DNA from: Allomyces arbusculus
Lineage: Eukaryota; Blastocladiomycota; Blastocladiomycetes; Blastocladiales; Blastocladiaceae
DNA: 64,000 bases
NCBI GenBank assembly: GCA_027604705.1
Contig: JADHYV010000074.1
Location: 30,743-94,742, forward strand
Direction: 5' to 3'
In this document: positions 43,701-56,600 of the stretch, in pieces
Layout of the letters: each line of letters starts with the position of its first letter
How positions within the stretch are numbered: position 1 is the first letter of the stretch
Program-made: the position numbers and the translations under genes
Notes under the pieces: generated by a model
Databases searched by the model: none
Told to the model about the DNA's origin: nothing
Seen by the model: the letters and a program-made list of their open reading frames with translations, nothing else

Positions 43701-46386
43701 GCTCAGCTGGACGAGCGACCCTTGCGTGCGCACCGTCTCGAAAAACTCGCGCATCTGTGATGATTCGAATGAAAATCACATCCTGTTAATGGGACTCAAG
43801 ACGGTTCTCACAAAGAAAATATGGTTGCGCAAGCGTACCGCGTAGAGGCTGAGCAAATGTTCTTTCTTCGACTTGCGATCGAGGTTTTGGAACTCGGCGC
43901 TCTCGAGCAGTCCACGACCTTGCGCGCCGTACTCGCCGAGCTTGTCGTCCTCGCGCTCCTGCCGCTCCTTGGCGTAAACCAGAAACTTTTCGTCGAACCG
44001 GATCGGGCGCGCCTTGATTTGTTCAATCAACTCGTCGGCGGCCGTCTTGCCGGTGTCGCCAAAGTAGGCCGCGAGATAGGTGGCGGCAATGAAGAGCAGC
44101 AGCGTGTCGTCGAATTCGATCAGGCCGCGCTCGAGCAGCTGCAGGCCGACCGTGATCTGGCTGGGCGTCGGGTTCTCGCGAATAAATCGGATGCCTAGAA
44201 TTGAGAGCCAAGGACAGAAATCAGACATCGAGGAGAATAAACGAGCTTCCAGAGGGTGAACACTGCCACGCGACACATACACGCCTCGACCTGCAATGGC
44301 GACGAAAACACGCGGTCGCGTATCATGACCTTTTTCTGCTGCACCTCATTGAGCACCTCCATCGACGTCTTTTCCATGAGCCGCGTCAATGCATTCGTGT
44401 CGGCGACCGCTGCAACCCACCCGGCCACTGTTGAGCCCATTGCCGACCCGGGCGACGACGGCGAGTGCGGCACAGTGCCCCGAGCCATGGTCGATGGCGG
44501 GGGCACGCCCAAATGGCTGATCGTTGCGGCCTGGAACCACCGGCCCGACTTGGTGCGCCCTTCAAGGAGCCCCGCCACCGATGCGTCGACATGGGCGCTG
44601 TCAGCGGCCTGATGCTCGAGCTTGCTGATGCGATGCCATTTGCGTACATGCTGCGAGAAAATCCAGCGCGCCGACCACTGCGCGAGCACGACGCCCGCAA
44701 CAAACCCGACAATGGCCGCGGGCATAAACTCAGTTAGCCACCCCTGCGCGACACCCGTGCCGTACGCGACCATGGACAGGATCATAGCGCACGTCGATGC
44801 GCTCATGAACCCGAGTCGCATCGCCGTCATGCGCGAGTCGTAGTAGGGCTGCGCGAGCATGACGGAGCGGATCAGGTAAATGAGGCCGAGCGTCACGAGA
44901 AACGCATACGCCCAGTTGCCCGTGGGCGTTTCTGGCATGAACGTGTAGAGCGCGACGAAGCCGAGTCGAGCGGCAACAATCACAAAGTCGATGCGGCCAT
45001 GTGGCTTGGCTTCGGGACTGAGCGAGGTCGGCGACGTTTCCAAAAACTAACATCGGGTAGAGAGGGTTGGAAATTGTGAGGACCCTTGAAATACCCCTTT
45101 CCCCCTCCCCCCCCCCCCCCCCCCTCAGCAATGAAAGCGTACCACGAGTGACGCGACCAGCATCAAGGGCGCAAAAATCGAGATGCCAATCACGTCCATG
45201 ACAAACAATGGCAAATGCTCGGGCGCAAAGCATTGCTGGTCAAAGTGGGCAACGTGACCAGAACCGCAATCCAGCCCAGCGAGCAGGAGCTGAGCGATCG
45301 GAATCGAAAGTGCCGACATTTCGACCGTGAACAGGAACCGAAGCAGACGCAGCGCAGGGATGGGGACCTTGGATGAACGAGCAACTTTGGAAACAACAAA
45401 GAGCGCAAGAACGGCAGTGAGAAGGATGATGGAGAGAGCTAGAAGCGGATCAACCGTTTATATCAGCGTGAATCCACTGACGGCAGCCAGATCGCCCCAT
45501 GAACACAAGCACCAATTGCGTTGACGATCTGAAAGTCGTGGTAATCGTGGATGAGACGAATCGGCTCCACGACCACAAGTGCCTCAGCGGGCGCGTCATG
45601 GTGAAGCCGCTGGCTCAATGCAAATGATAGCAGCTGCAGGTCCTCGACCGCCTACCAAATACCCAAACGTCAGCCGTCATCGCCCCCTTTCTCCACCCAC
45701 CCTCGACCCACGAACATACGTACCTTGAGCACCCAGCTCACTGTCGGCGGCAACTCATTTTCGCGGACCGTCACATACGCTAAACTGAACAGCGCGCCCT
45801 CCACCCGATTCGTCGGCAAGACGCTGCGCAGTACCTTTTTCGCGCGTCCCGTCGATGCCTTGCAAATTGTGGGCGTCTTTGTGCCTCCACGCGCCAGCGC
45901 AGGCACACCCTCGGACGGCGGCGCGCTCACAGCGAGCACGCCCGAGACGACATTGGCGAGCGGCTTCGGTTTCCCAAACGACGGCGATCGCAGCCGTGTT
46001 GTTGACCCCGCCGCGTCACCATCCGGCGCATGGATGAGCACCGCCGACGCGCGCGTGCTCTCGCCGGGATGACTGTCGATGCTGCTGATGCGCGCCGCGC
46101 CAACACTCACCGGGTCGCCACCACTGCTAGGGTGCAGATACCCGACCGATTGCGCAGTCGCCGACCCGCGCCGCGACCGGCTCGCAAATGATGGCGTGCT
46201 CTGCGTGGGCCGCGTCGAGAACGTTGGTGCTGGCAAGTGCCGACCAGAAGAGCCCAGTGTTGCCGAAGGAACCACGGGTGGATTTGGTACGGTTATTGAT
46301 TCGACTGCTTCAGCTGTTGGTGGTGGTGCGGCGTCGTGCGCAAGGTCCGAGTCAAGACTCGACTTGGACGAGTTCTTAGTGGACAT
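40750..46386 (-). CDS. TmcB-like multi-pass receptor-type protein, array copy 1
   Basis: Thirteen exons: 46386-45724, 45651-45513, 45438-45143, 45046-44281, 44194-43839, 43754-43623, 43556-43472, 43330-42992, 42922-42168, 42083-41764, 41699-41575, 41500-41225, 41141-40750. All phases agree and give 1547 residues. Layout: disordered N-tail (about 1-190); about seven membrane spans in exons 3-4; TPR-like helices in exons 5-7 (IRFIRENPTPSQITVG, LLLFIAATYLAAYFGD, RFDEKFLVYAKERQERE), which match the TPR block of Tiny macrocysts TmcB/TmcC proteins; a disordered linker (exon 8) ending GSQTSG; then two modules of membrane span, helical ectodomain of about 150-200 residues, and membrane span (exons 9 and 10-13), with a short cytosolic tail. 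No kinase or cyclase domain is present. A surface sensor role is inference from topology. Intron 3 contains a G run on the coding strand. Confidence 0.75.
45107..45124. repeat. 18-base poly-C tract in intron 3 of array copy 1
   Basis: An uninterrupted C run on the plus strand (G on the coding strand) lies between the exon 3 donor and the exon 4 acceptor. Confidence 0.9.
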
Positions 46387-46968
46387 GATCGGCGCGAATC
46401 AAAGAGCAGCGATGGCCCTGCTTCGATCGGTTCTGTCGTCTGGTTCTGGAAGCTGCGAAGGCAGGAGCAAGATTGCTGCAAGGTTGCCAAAATCGACACT
46501 AGCGTGGCAATAGTCGGTCGGGATGTGGCGCACTAAACAACTCATGCGAGCTCGTATTTCGCGTGATTGACCGCGATCGCGCGTGTCGAAGTGCACGAAG
46601 TCGCGCTGTTTCGCTGTTGACGGAGGACACTGGGTCGAAACGGCGCTGAATGGAGTGCTGCAGCGACAGAATGCACCAGAAATTTGGCAACAGGTTCTTC
46701 GATCATGTCACCTGACCGTGGCAAGACGCCTCGAGGATGCACTTGGATGCACGTAAGTGTCAGGATCCTGACGGCAGGCAGCCCCTGCTGATGATGACCC
46801 CCGTCTCAGCGCGAGATGGCGTTGGCTGGCAGGGAAACGCGAGGTCGCGTGTGGTGGGAACTGGCCAAAATATTCGGCCACTCGCTCGTAGCGGCAGTTC
46901 GCAATTACACACATTCCGCACCAGTCTTCGTCCATTGCCCGCAATCAAAGTGAACTAGACCTCCGCTA
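46387..46968. other. Spacer between array copies 1 and 2
   Basis: No gene is seen. It must contain the promoter of copy 1 and the 3' end of copy 2. Not obviously similar to the other spacers of the array. Confidence 0.4.
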
Positions 46969-49900
46969 CTAGGACTCCTTCGTTTCCTTCGCACTCAGGG
47001 TCAGCCCGCCCGACTTAATCAAGTTCGCCAGTTCCGGTGCATCTTTTGTCACGCTTTGCGGCATCAGGAACAAGACGGCGACGAGCGCACGCGCCTTGTC
47101 ACGCAATTTCCGAAACACAACGAGATGGATGTGTGTGGCCAGCGCGACGACGGCCGCGACCGTGGCCGTGAAGACGACAATGCATCCAGTCAGCGCCAAA
47201 CTCACGCTGGCCATGATCCGGTCGGCAATGGCCGCGTCGAGCAAGTCGAGCTGCACGTTGAGAAGTTCGCACCGCGCCTGCAGTGCAATCCAATCGGGCG
47301 CGTCGGGGCCGGGTAGGGTCACACTCAGGTTGCCGACGTCCGTGGCGATTATTTGCGTGCCTAACGAACGCACCATGACCGCGATTGGGTGTCAGTCTGG
47401 GGTTGCGAGCGGTAGAGAACATCGAGAACCCATTCACGTACCAGGTGGACCGGCGCTGATCAGCGTCGCGCCTGGATTCACGGCCGAAATGAACCGGTCC
47501 GCATCGTCAATGTAGGCCGAAAGACCCGCGTCGAGCGCAATCGTCGCCGAGTAATTGGTGCCGCCCGACGTGGCACTCACGGCAATTACGGCCGAATCGG
47601 CCAGGTAGACGGTGTACTGCGGAAACTGCGCGGAAAGGCCTTTCGTGTCGGAAGTGAGCTTGTCGTGCAGGAGCTTAAAGTCGTAAAGGTTCGACCGCAG
47701 CGTGCGCAAGTTGTCGCCTAAGGAGGGAGAAAGCGTTGGTTCGTCAGTTGGGCGCCCAAGCAACAGTGCCCACTGAGAGAGTAGATCGCGGACTGTTCGG
47801 AATCTGAGTGTTTCCGGGAACCATGAGCTGCCGCGTGAGAAGCTGGTTCACGCGAATGTAGAACCGGCGCTCGATCGATTGCGTCATGAGCCGCATGAGT
47901 ACCGTCACGTTTTGCGTTCTGGAGAACCAAAGCCAAGGGGGGGGGGGGGGGGTAAGTGGTCGGCGCTGCTGGCACACAGTCAAGACAGTACGCAACTGGA
48001 ACGCGACCGTGAACATGCCCGACGTCAGAACCGCGACGGCCAGCACCGCAAGGAGAATCAATCGCGTGACGCGGCGCCGGTCACTCCCTTGATTTTGCTC
48101 GTTGAGAGACCCGGCGGGCGTGATGTGCGCCTGGCTGGCCAGGTCGAGGTCAGTCACGTCGTCGAGATTGGTGAATTCGCGAAACGACTCGATTTCCTCC
48201 TCGGTCGCGGTCACGAGCTCCATGGCCGCGCGCTTGTTGATGTTGGCAATGTGCTTTAGGATCTTGTTTTCGACGCCAAAGTAGCCGCACAGAGGCTATC
48301 GGGACGAAAAAGTGGGTGAGAATGAAAATAGCGAGCCACGGCCAGAAAAATTCACATCGCACCTGTACGTAAAGAAACACGCTGAGCGCAAGCAGGGCCA
48401 TGATTGCCAGAACCAGCGCGACAATCAATTGCGCATTACTCGACGCCGTGAGCACATCGTACGCGGCGATGCCCTTTTGCGGCAGCTGGCTCACGGCCGT
48501 GAGCAGCGTCCAACAGTTCTCGAATAGAAAATCAATCGCCGGAATCCCCTGCATGCGGTCAAACGTGAGCTCGCCCAGTGTCGGAAATTGTAGTGCCGTC
48601 CCACCGGCGATCGCAATCGTCTGCACGAGCTCGAGCAACGAAATACTGTCAGGCTTGTAGTCAAAGACCCCTGGGATCGTCGTGTTGGTGATCAAGGCAA
48701 TACGATAGAGCGTCGAGCTCGCGTCCGGATCATTACTAAGGAAGGGGAGCGCCTCGGACGTGACTTGCGTCCACGCGGCCCGCAGGACCGTGTAGGCGGC
48801 GGAAAACTCAGCGGCCATCATGCTCGAATACCTGGGCCACTGCAGGTAGTAGTTGGCTGCGAGAATCCGCTGGATCGCGTCGATCACATTAATGATTTGC
48901 CGCCGCGAGACCTTGGCGAGCGTAAAGTTGACTTGCATCACGATGCGCGACTGCGCAAAAAAGGTGACACAGACAATGAAGCCGGCGATCAGGGCGGCAA
49001 GGTAGACAGTGCCGATCGAGAGAATGGCCGGCAGCTGGTGCAGCGAGCGCGTAGCGCGCATGACGAGATGACGGCGGTTTTCGAGTTGCTGCCGCTGCTC
49101 GCGGGAAACGGACGTGCCTATGGTGGTTGCACGGGAATGACAGGGACGTCAGTTGCACGCCACGCTGCCGCCAGCTAGCAAGACAGGAACATGCCCGATG
49201 TCTGCGACCCGTTGACATTCGGCATCACGCTGCCACGCCCGCCGCTCTTGTCGTAATCTGGCAGACTGGGTTTCGTCGAGACATGGAAAGTGGCCCGGTT
49301 GGCAGTCACGTACTCGCCGAGCGGCGGCGGAATGTTGTCTGATCCCATCCGTGACCGGGGAGGCGACGGATGTGAATGCAGCGGATTTCCTGCCATGGAG
49401 CCGCGGCGTGCGTTTGCTGCCATGGAGCCGCGGCGCGACGCCGGCCGCACATCGATGCTGTCGCTCAGCATGAACCCGTCGCGGGCGAGCGGAAGGTAAG
49501 TGATTTCGGGTTCCATGGTCGAGTCGTCGCGGTCGGCTACAAATGTAAGCCGTCAGCATCAGCGCGAATGCAGGATCGAGCAGAAATGGAGGCGAACCCT
49601 CGTCCACTACATGGCGCGCAAGGACATTCAGGAGTGAGCGGCACGAAAAGAAGGAGATTCAATCGAATAAGCAAGTGGAGGCATATCCAGAGTCAAGAGC
49701 TGCGTCGCCTTGAAATGATCGCCGTCGACCGAAATCAGGAACTGCGCGTAGGACCTCAGCACGCTCTTTGACTACCAGCGTCATCAGAATCAGTCCGTCA
49801 GAGTGCGCTGCGAGCCTGGCATGTACCTTGTCGCAGCTCGTGGCACAATCAGACGAAAAAGGGCCGGACCTTTGGGAACTTGATCAGCAGGCGAGCGTAG

Positions 49901-52659
49901 GTGTCGATCGCAACGGACCGGTGCTGCGTGAGCTTGCTGAGCGCGTTACTCAGTTGCACGAGCGACCCTTGGATGCGCACCGTCTCGAAGAACTCGCGCA
50001 TCTACATACGAACACCAGAGTGAGAAAGACGCATGCAGCAACACTCACTGAGCCGGGACCCCACACATACCGCGTACAAACTCAACAGGTGCGCGACTTT
50101 CGACTTGCGATCGAGGTTCTGAAACTCGGCGCTCTCGAGCAAACCACGACCCTGCGCACCATACTCGCCCAACTTGTCGTCCTCGCGTTCTTGCCGCTCC
50201 TTGGCGTAGATCAGGAATTTCTCGTCGAACCGGATGGGTCGTGCCTTGATCTCCTCGATCAGCTCGTCGGCGGCCGTCTTGCCGGCGTCGCCGAAATACG
50301 CTGCGAGGTAAGTTGCAGCAACAAAGAGCAGCAGCGTGTCGTCAAACTCGATCAATCCGCGCTCGAGTAGCTGCAGGCCGACCGTGATTTGATTCGGGGT
50401 CGGGTTCTCGCGAATGAAGCGGATGCCTATGATCAAGAAGGCCGCGTCCAGCAGTCAGCACCGGGCACCAGGCACAGAGTCGAGCGTGGGTGCAGAGAAA
50501 ATGGGAAACGTACACGCCTCGACCTGCAACGGCGACGAAAACACGCGGTCGCGCATTACCTTCTTCTTCTGCTTCACCTCGTCGAGCACCTCGGTCGACG
50601 TCTTTTCCATGAGCCGCGTCAATGCATTCGTGTCGGCGACCGCTGCAACCCACCCGGCCACTGTTGAGCCCATTGCCGACCCGGGCGACGGCGGCGAGTG
50701 CGGCACAGTGCCCCGTGCCATGGTCGATGGCGGGGGCACGCCCAAATGGCTGATCGTTGCGGCCCGGAACCGCCGGCCCGACTTGGTGCGCCCTTCAAGG
50801 AGCCCCGTCGCCGCCGCCGCTTCGCTGATACGGCCGCCCATGCCCGCTTGGTGCTCGAGTTTACTGATCCGGTGCCAGTGGCGCACGTGTTGCGCAAACA
50901 TCCACTTGGCCGACCACTTGGCAAGTGCGACGCCCGCGGCGAACCCGACAATAGCCGCAGGCACGAACATGGTCAGCCACCCTTGCGCTATGCCCGTGCC
51001 GTACGCGACCATGGACAGGACCATGGCACAGAGAGTGGCCACCATGAACCCGAGTCGCATCGCCGTCATGCGCGTGTCGTAGTAGGGTTGCGCGAGCGCG
51101 ACGGACCGAATCAAGTAGAGGAGACCAAGGGTGATGAAGACCGAGTAGAGCCAGTTGCCCGTGGGCGTTTCGGGCATGAACGTGTAGAGCGTGACAAATC
51201 CGAGCCGCGCGGCGACGATCACAAAGTCGACGCGGCCATGCGGCTTGGCCTCGGGGCTGAGCGACGTCGGCGACGTTTCCAGGAACTGTACACCGTTGGA
51301 GAAGTTGGAGAATAGTGTCAGAAAAGCTCTGATCATCAAAGTGTGACCAATTTGAGCGCGTCAGCGTGAGATGAAAACGCACCACCAGCGACGCAACCAG
51401 CATCAGTGGCGCGAAGACAATAATGCCAATCACGTCCATGACGAAGAGCGGCAAATGCGCTGGCCCAAAGCACAGCTTGTCGTAATGCGCGACCTTGCCA
51501 GACCCACAATTGAGCCCAGCGAGCAGGAGCTGCGCGATTGGAATCGATAGCGCCGACATTTCGACAGTGAACAAGAGTCGGAGCAGCCGCAGTGTCGCAA
51601 TTGGCACCTTGGACGACCGCACGACCTTGGCGGCGACAAAGAAGGCGAGGACGGCCGTGAGGAGTATGAGCGCGAGTGCTGACGGTATTGATATGGTCAG
51701 ACAAAATGGCACCACTCTGTAAGAACGCGTCAGCGTCACGGCCAACAAAAATGGAGAGAGACGTACCAATTACGTTGACGACCTGAAATTCGCTGTAATC
51801 GTGCATCAAGCGAATGGGCTCCACAATGGCCAGTGGGATCAGTGGGGCATCAGAATGCAGTCGCGACGTGAGTGCAAACGAGAGCAGCTGCAAATCCTCC
51901 ACAGTCTGACAAATAGGCAACACGTTCCCAGTCAGAATCGAATTACCTCAGTAATACGGGACACCAGAAACTCCCAAATCGCACCTTGAGCATCCAGCTC
52001 ACCGTTGGCGGCAGCTCATTATCACACACCGTGACATACGCCAAACTAAACAGCGCATCTTCCCACCGGTTTGTCGGCAACACGCTGCGCAACTTCTGAA
52101 TCGCCGCGCGGCCCGCTGACGCCTTGCTATTGACGGGCTTTGGCGCGGGCAGCGTCCCGCGCGCCGACGTTGGCACGTCCGGCAACGACGCTCCTGCGGC
52201 GGCGTGCGCAGCGATAATGCCTGAGACGTTGACGAGCGGGCGAGGGTGCATTCCAAACGACAGCGATCGCACGCGCACCGGATTGTCCGCGGCACCGTCA
52301 GCGCCGGGCGCGTGGACGAGTAGAGCCGACGCGCGCATGCTTTCGCCGGGCGTGGCCGCGTGGCCGTCGATACTGACGATCCGCGGCATTGAGCTCGACG
52401 AGTCGCCGCCACCACTGTGAGCCGGCGGAAGCAGGAACGTGGCCGGCTGTGAGGTCGCGACCGACGGCGTGCTCTGCGTTGGGCGCAGCGCGAGCGCCGG
52501 CGCCGGCAGGTGCAGTACTGACCCCGCGGCAGGAGGGTCAGCACTTGGCACGGCCACGGCCGGGTTTGGTCTTGAGCCTGGCACAGCAGCGGGTGTCGGT
52601 ACGGGATCGTGTACCAGGTCCGGGTCGTCGCTCGACGTGGACGCGTTACTGACGGGCAT
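46969..52659 (-). CDS. TmcB-like multi-pass receptor-type protein, array copy 2
   Basis: Exons by comparison with copy 1: 52659-51985, 51905-51767, 51678-51383, 51285-50514, 50426-50071, 50001-49870, 49771-49687, 49536-49195, 49117-48363, 48295-47976, 47918-47794, 47717-47442, 47360-46969. Exons 9-13 have exactly the lengths of copy 1 (755, 320, 125, 276, 392). The protein is about 1554 residues, with the same architecture and high similarity in exons 3-6. Two splice donors are not GT. After exon 7 the conserved site reads AT (49686-49685), and after exon 8 it reads GC (49194-49193). A GT 42 bases further on (49644-49643) keeps the phase and would add 14 residues. No frameshifts or internal stops were seen, so it is probably functional if spliced this way. 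Confidence 0.7.
47937..47952. repeat. 16-base poly-G tract in intron 10 of array copy 2
   Basis: A run of G on the plus strand (C on the coding strand) inside the intron between exons 10 and 11. By chance this intron has no stop in frame. Confidence 0.9.
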
Positions 52660-53608
52660 GGTTACGAATTGGTTTCTGGAAGTTCGGCGAGCTCGAAAAG
52701 AATGAGATTGAGGACGATGCAGAGACGAGAGCAGCATTCCCTTGCGCCGGCACGGCCGTCTTCATCAAGAGAGCGTCAGGCTGAGCCTTGGGCGCCACCT
52801 TGCACTCACTGCTCGCGAGTGCAGCAAGTCGCGCGCCTGGCCCAGAGCGGGCTCGGCCATGGGCCCATGGGCGCGGCAGCGGCGGAGCGGTGTGTTCGTG
52901 CATCATGGTGAATGGGGGCGGTGAATGGGCGGGCCTGATCGCTTCTCACCTGACTGTGCCTCGAATACTTAAAGAAACGCTCTTGTCTGCGCCTGCAATC
53001 TGTGATGCTCGCACGTCCCCCAGTCGCCCTCAGGCCGGGCATCGAGCATGGCGAGCATGGTCGAAGGAAACAACGCGGAGCAGGTGTGTCTGTTCCTGAT
53101 CGATCGCTGTGGCCCTAGTCGCTAAGTACGCGAGTCTGCTGTTGCATGACACGCACCAAGCAACTGGAAGTCGAAATTCACCTCCAACACATCGTCTCCC
53201 AGCGAAGATGGTACCGCTCATACTCTTACAGTAGATTTCTCGATGGCCATGGCTCGGAGGGCAAAGAGTACCCTCATTCTTCCAATTTTAATGCTGGAAA
53301 CCAATTGAACAGGCTACGTTCCACGCTCTGAAAGCCTCCCTGCATGAAATGATCAACAAGGCCTTCAGAGCCCTGTGGTTATGTTCAAATTTGCCGTTCC
53401 TGACCGCCTGCCCACCCCCGACTCAACTGTCCGAAGCAAAGCGGATCGTGGCCACTCTTTTCCAAGAATGACACACTTCAGTTCATTCTCGCATCGCCGA
53501 ACCCAGAGCTCACCAGCCGACCAGTCTCTACATGCACGTCCCACACACAGGCTACCCTCGCCGCTGCAAGTCTCCCTCACCCCTCAGTTCCCTTCCCCGC
53601 TCACCCAC
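52660..53608. other. Spacer between array copies 2 and 3
   Basis: No gene is seen. A short GC-rich palindromic stretch (GGGCTCGGCCATGGGCCCATGG) lies near 52850. The rest has no feature I can name. Confidence 0.4.
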
Positions 53609-56600
53609 TTATGCTCCCCCACCCCCCACCTCCGCCGCCTGCTGCAGCGTCAATCCGCCCGACTTGACTAGCGCCGCCAACTCCGGCGCATCCTTGGTCA
53701 CGCTCTGTGGCATCAAAAACAGCACAGCCACCAACGCGCGCGCCTTTTCCCGCATGCGGCGGAACACGACCACATGCACGTGCGTGGCCAGCGCGACCGC
53801 GGCCACGATCGTGGCCGTAAATACCAAAATGCATCCGGTTAGCGCCATGTTCACATTGGCGAGCACCTGGTCGCCAATCACCGCATCGAGCGCGTTCAGC
53901 TGCAGGTTGAGCCGGTCGCCGCGCGCCTGCAGCGCGACCCACGCGGGGGTGTCGGGCAAGGGCGGGATCACGGTCACGTTGCCGACGGACGTGAGAATCG
54001 TTTGGGGACCTGCGCGCGCGCATGTGGGGTCAATGTGGGTGTTTTCGAAGGTCGCGAACGCGCCGGTGACGAGGTAAAAACCGTACCGAGCGACACGTCC
54101 GACGTCAGCGACACGCTCGGGTTCACGGCGGTAATGAGCCGGCTTGCGTCGTCAATATACGCCGCGAGCCCAGCGTCGAGCGCGATCGTCGCCCCGTAGT
54201 CGGTGCCCGCGGCCAAAGTCGCCGAATTGGCCAGGTAGAGCGTGTACTGCGGGAACAGTGTCGAGAGACCATTCGTGTCGGACGTGAGTTTCGCGTGCAG
54301 TTGCCGAAAATCGTAGAGGTTGGACCGCAGCGTGCGCAGGTTGTCGCCTACAGATATCAGGTGAAGGGAGGGTCAGAGTCGCGCATTTCGTGCGGCAGGG
54401 CAAACACACAAAAAAATCCCAAGCGAGCCTACCGTTGCGGATCAGTGTCTGGTCAGGCACGAGCAGCTGTCGCGTGAGCAGCTGGTTGACCTGGATAAAG
54501 AACCGCCTCTCGACGGACTGCGTCATGAGTTTCATGAGCACCGTCACGTTCTGCGTCCTGCCGCCGCGTTCAAGGGGTCAGTTCTTGCGATTGATCCTCC
54601 AGTGCAGACGACAAGACCGCAGACACATACTGAAACGCGACCCCAAACATTCCCATCGTCAACCCCGTGACTGCGAGCAGGGCGACGACGATCAATCGCG
54701 CAATGCGTATCTTTTCGCCCCCCTGGTGCTCCTCGTCCCCTGTGGCAGGCGCGACCCGAGCTTGGCTCGCCAGTTCCACGTCGACGACATCGTCCAAACT
54801 CGTAAACTCGCGAAACGCCTCGATCTCCTCCTCGGTTGTGGTGACGAGCTCCATGGCCGCGCGTTTCGGCAGTTTGCGGATCTGAGCGAGGATCTTGGAT
54901 TCGACGTCAAAGTACCCACGCAGCGGCTACGGAAGCGAGTAGGGGAGGATCAGGACAATACAGCAGAGCCATGCATCCGTCTCGGTGCGGGGCAAGAACG
55001 GACCTGGACGAACAGGAACACGCCGAGCGCGGCAAGCGCCAAGACAGCGACGACGAGCGTCACAATCAATTGCACGTTACTCGCTGCCGTCAACGCGTCG
55101 TACGCGGCGATCCCCTTGAGCGGCAGCTGGCTCACGGCCGTGAGCAGCACCCAAAAATTATCAACTGCAACAAAGAAAGAAGGCAATGTACAACGCAATC
55201 AATCTCGGAAAGTGTGTGGAGCACCGAGGTAACCCTTCTCCGTACAAATAAACTTGATCGCCTCGCTGTCCTGCACGCGCGCAAACGTCAAGCTTCCCAG
55301 TCCCGGAAACTGCAGCGCGGCGGCCCCAGCGCTCGCAATACTTTGCACGAGCTCGAGCATCGCCATATTGTCCGGCTCGTAATCCAAGACTTCTGGGATC
55401 GTCGTCTTAACGACCACAGCGATGCGGTAAAGCGTCGCGCCCCCACTGGTCTGTGCGGTCGGATCGTTCCCCAAGAACGGCAGCGCCGTGTCAGTGACCC
55501 TTGCCCAGGACGTTCGCAAACTGTCCAGCGCCGACGCAAACTCGGCCGTCATCGCACTCGCGTAGGCGGGCAAAGTCACGTAGTAGTTGGCCGTGAGAAT
55601 GCGCTGGATCGAGTCCATGACGAGGATGATTTGCCGGCGCGAGTACTTCGCAAGCGCGAAATCGGTCTGCATGACCGTTCGCGTGCGGCCGAAAAACGTG
55701 ACGCATACAACGAACCCGGCAATTAGCGCAACGAGGTAGATGCCGCCAATGACCAGGATCGCAGGCAGTTGCTTGAGCGGGCGCGTCACGCGCGCGATCA
55801 GTTGCCGCCGGCTTTCGAGCTGTTGCCGCTGCTCGCGCGTCACTGATGTTCCTACGTACGTCAACCCGGCGACCAGCGTCAGTCGTTTCGCGCCACGCTC
55901 CAGTGACTCGCAGCGCACGCAACGAACCGGACGTCTGCGACCCCGTCGCGTTAGGCCCTATCGCCTGCCCCGCGCGGCCACCCACCGGGTTGGTCGGTTT
56001 CCGTGTCGTCTCGGTCATGTCCACAAGACTCGCCTTGGTCGACGCATGAAACGTGGCGCGGCTTGCACTGATCCCGTCGCTGTTCGTGACAACGGGCGAC
56101 GGCACGCGCCGCGGCGGACGCATCTGCTGCATGTCAGCGGGGGGGAATTGGGAGAACGAGGCGTCCCTGCTGGGAGAGGCGGCAAGCGGGTCGTAGAGCA
56201 TTGATTCGTTTGGGGACAACGGGGCGTAGGTAATTTCGGGTTCGGTGGCGAGCTCCTCGCCGTCGGCTAGGTGGTGGTGGACTGAAAATGAGCAGGGGTG
56301 GGATGTGGGATGCGGGATGGAGGTGAAGTGGGGGACGGACCGTCGTCGACTAGGGAGCCGAAAGGAGCGACAAGGGCAAGAGGTGAGTCGTCTTGAGTAC
56401 TGAGAATATCAGCGACGAGGTGGAAAGAATGGCGCACCGAGTGCCAACAACTGCGTCGCCTTGACCTGATTCCCGTCGACCGAGATCAAGAACTGCGCGT
56501 ACGACCGCAACACACTCTTTGACTGAGTGCCAAGTGGGCGTCAGTAACGACCCTCGTCGCTGCGCGGCGCCAATCGCAGTTGCGCACCTTCGGGAACTTG

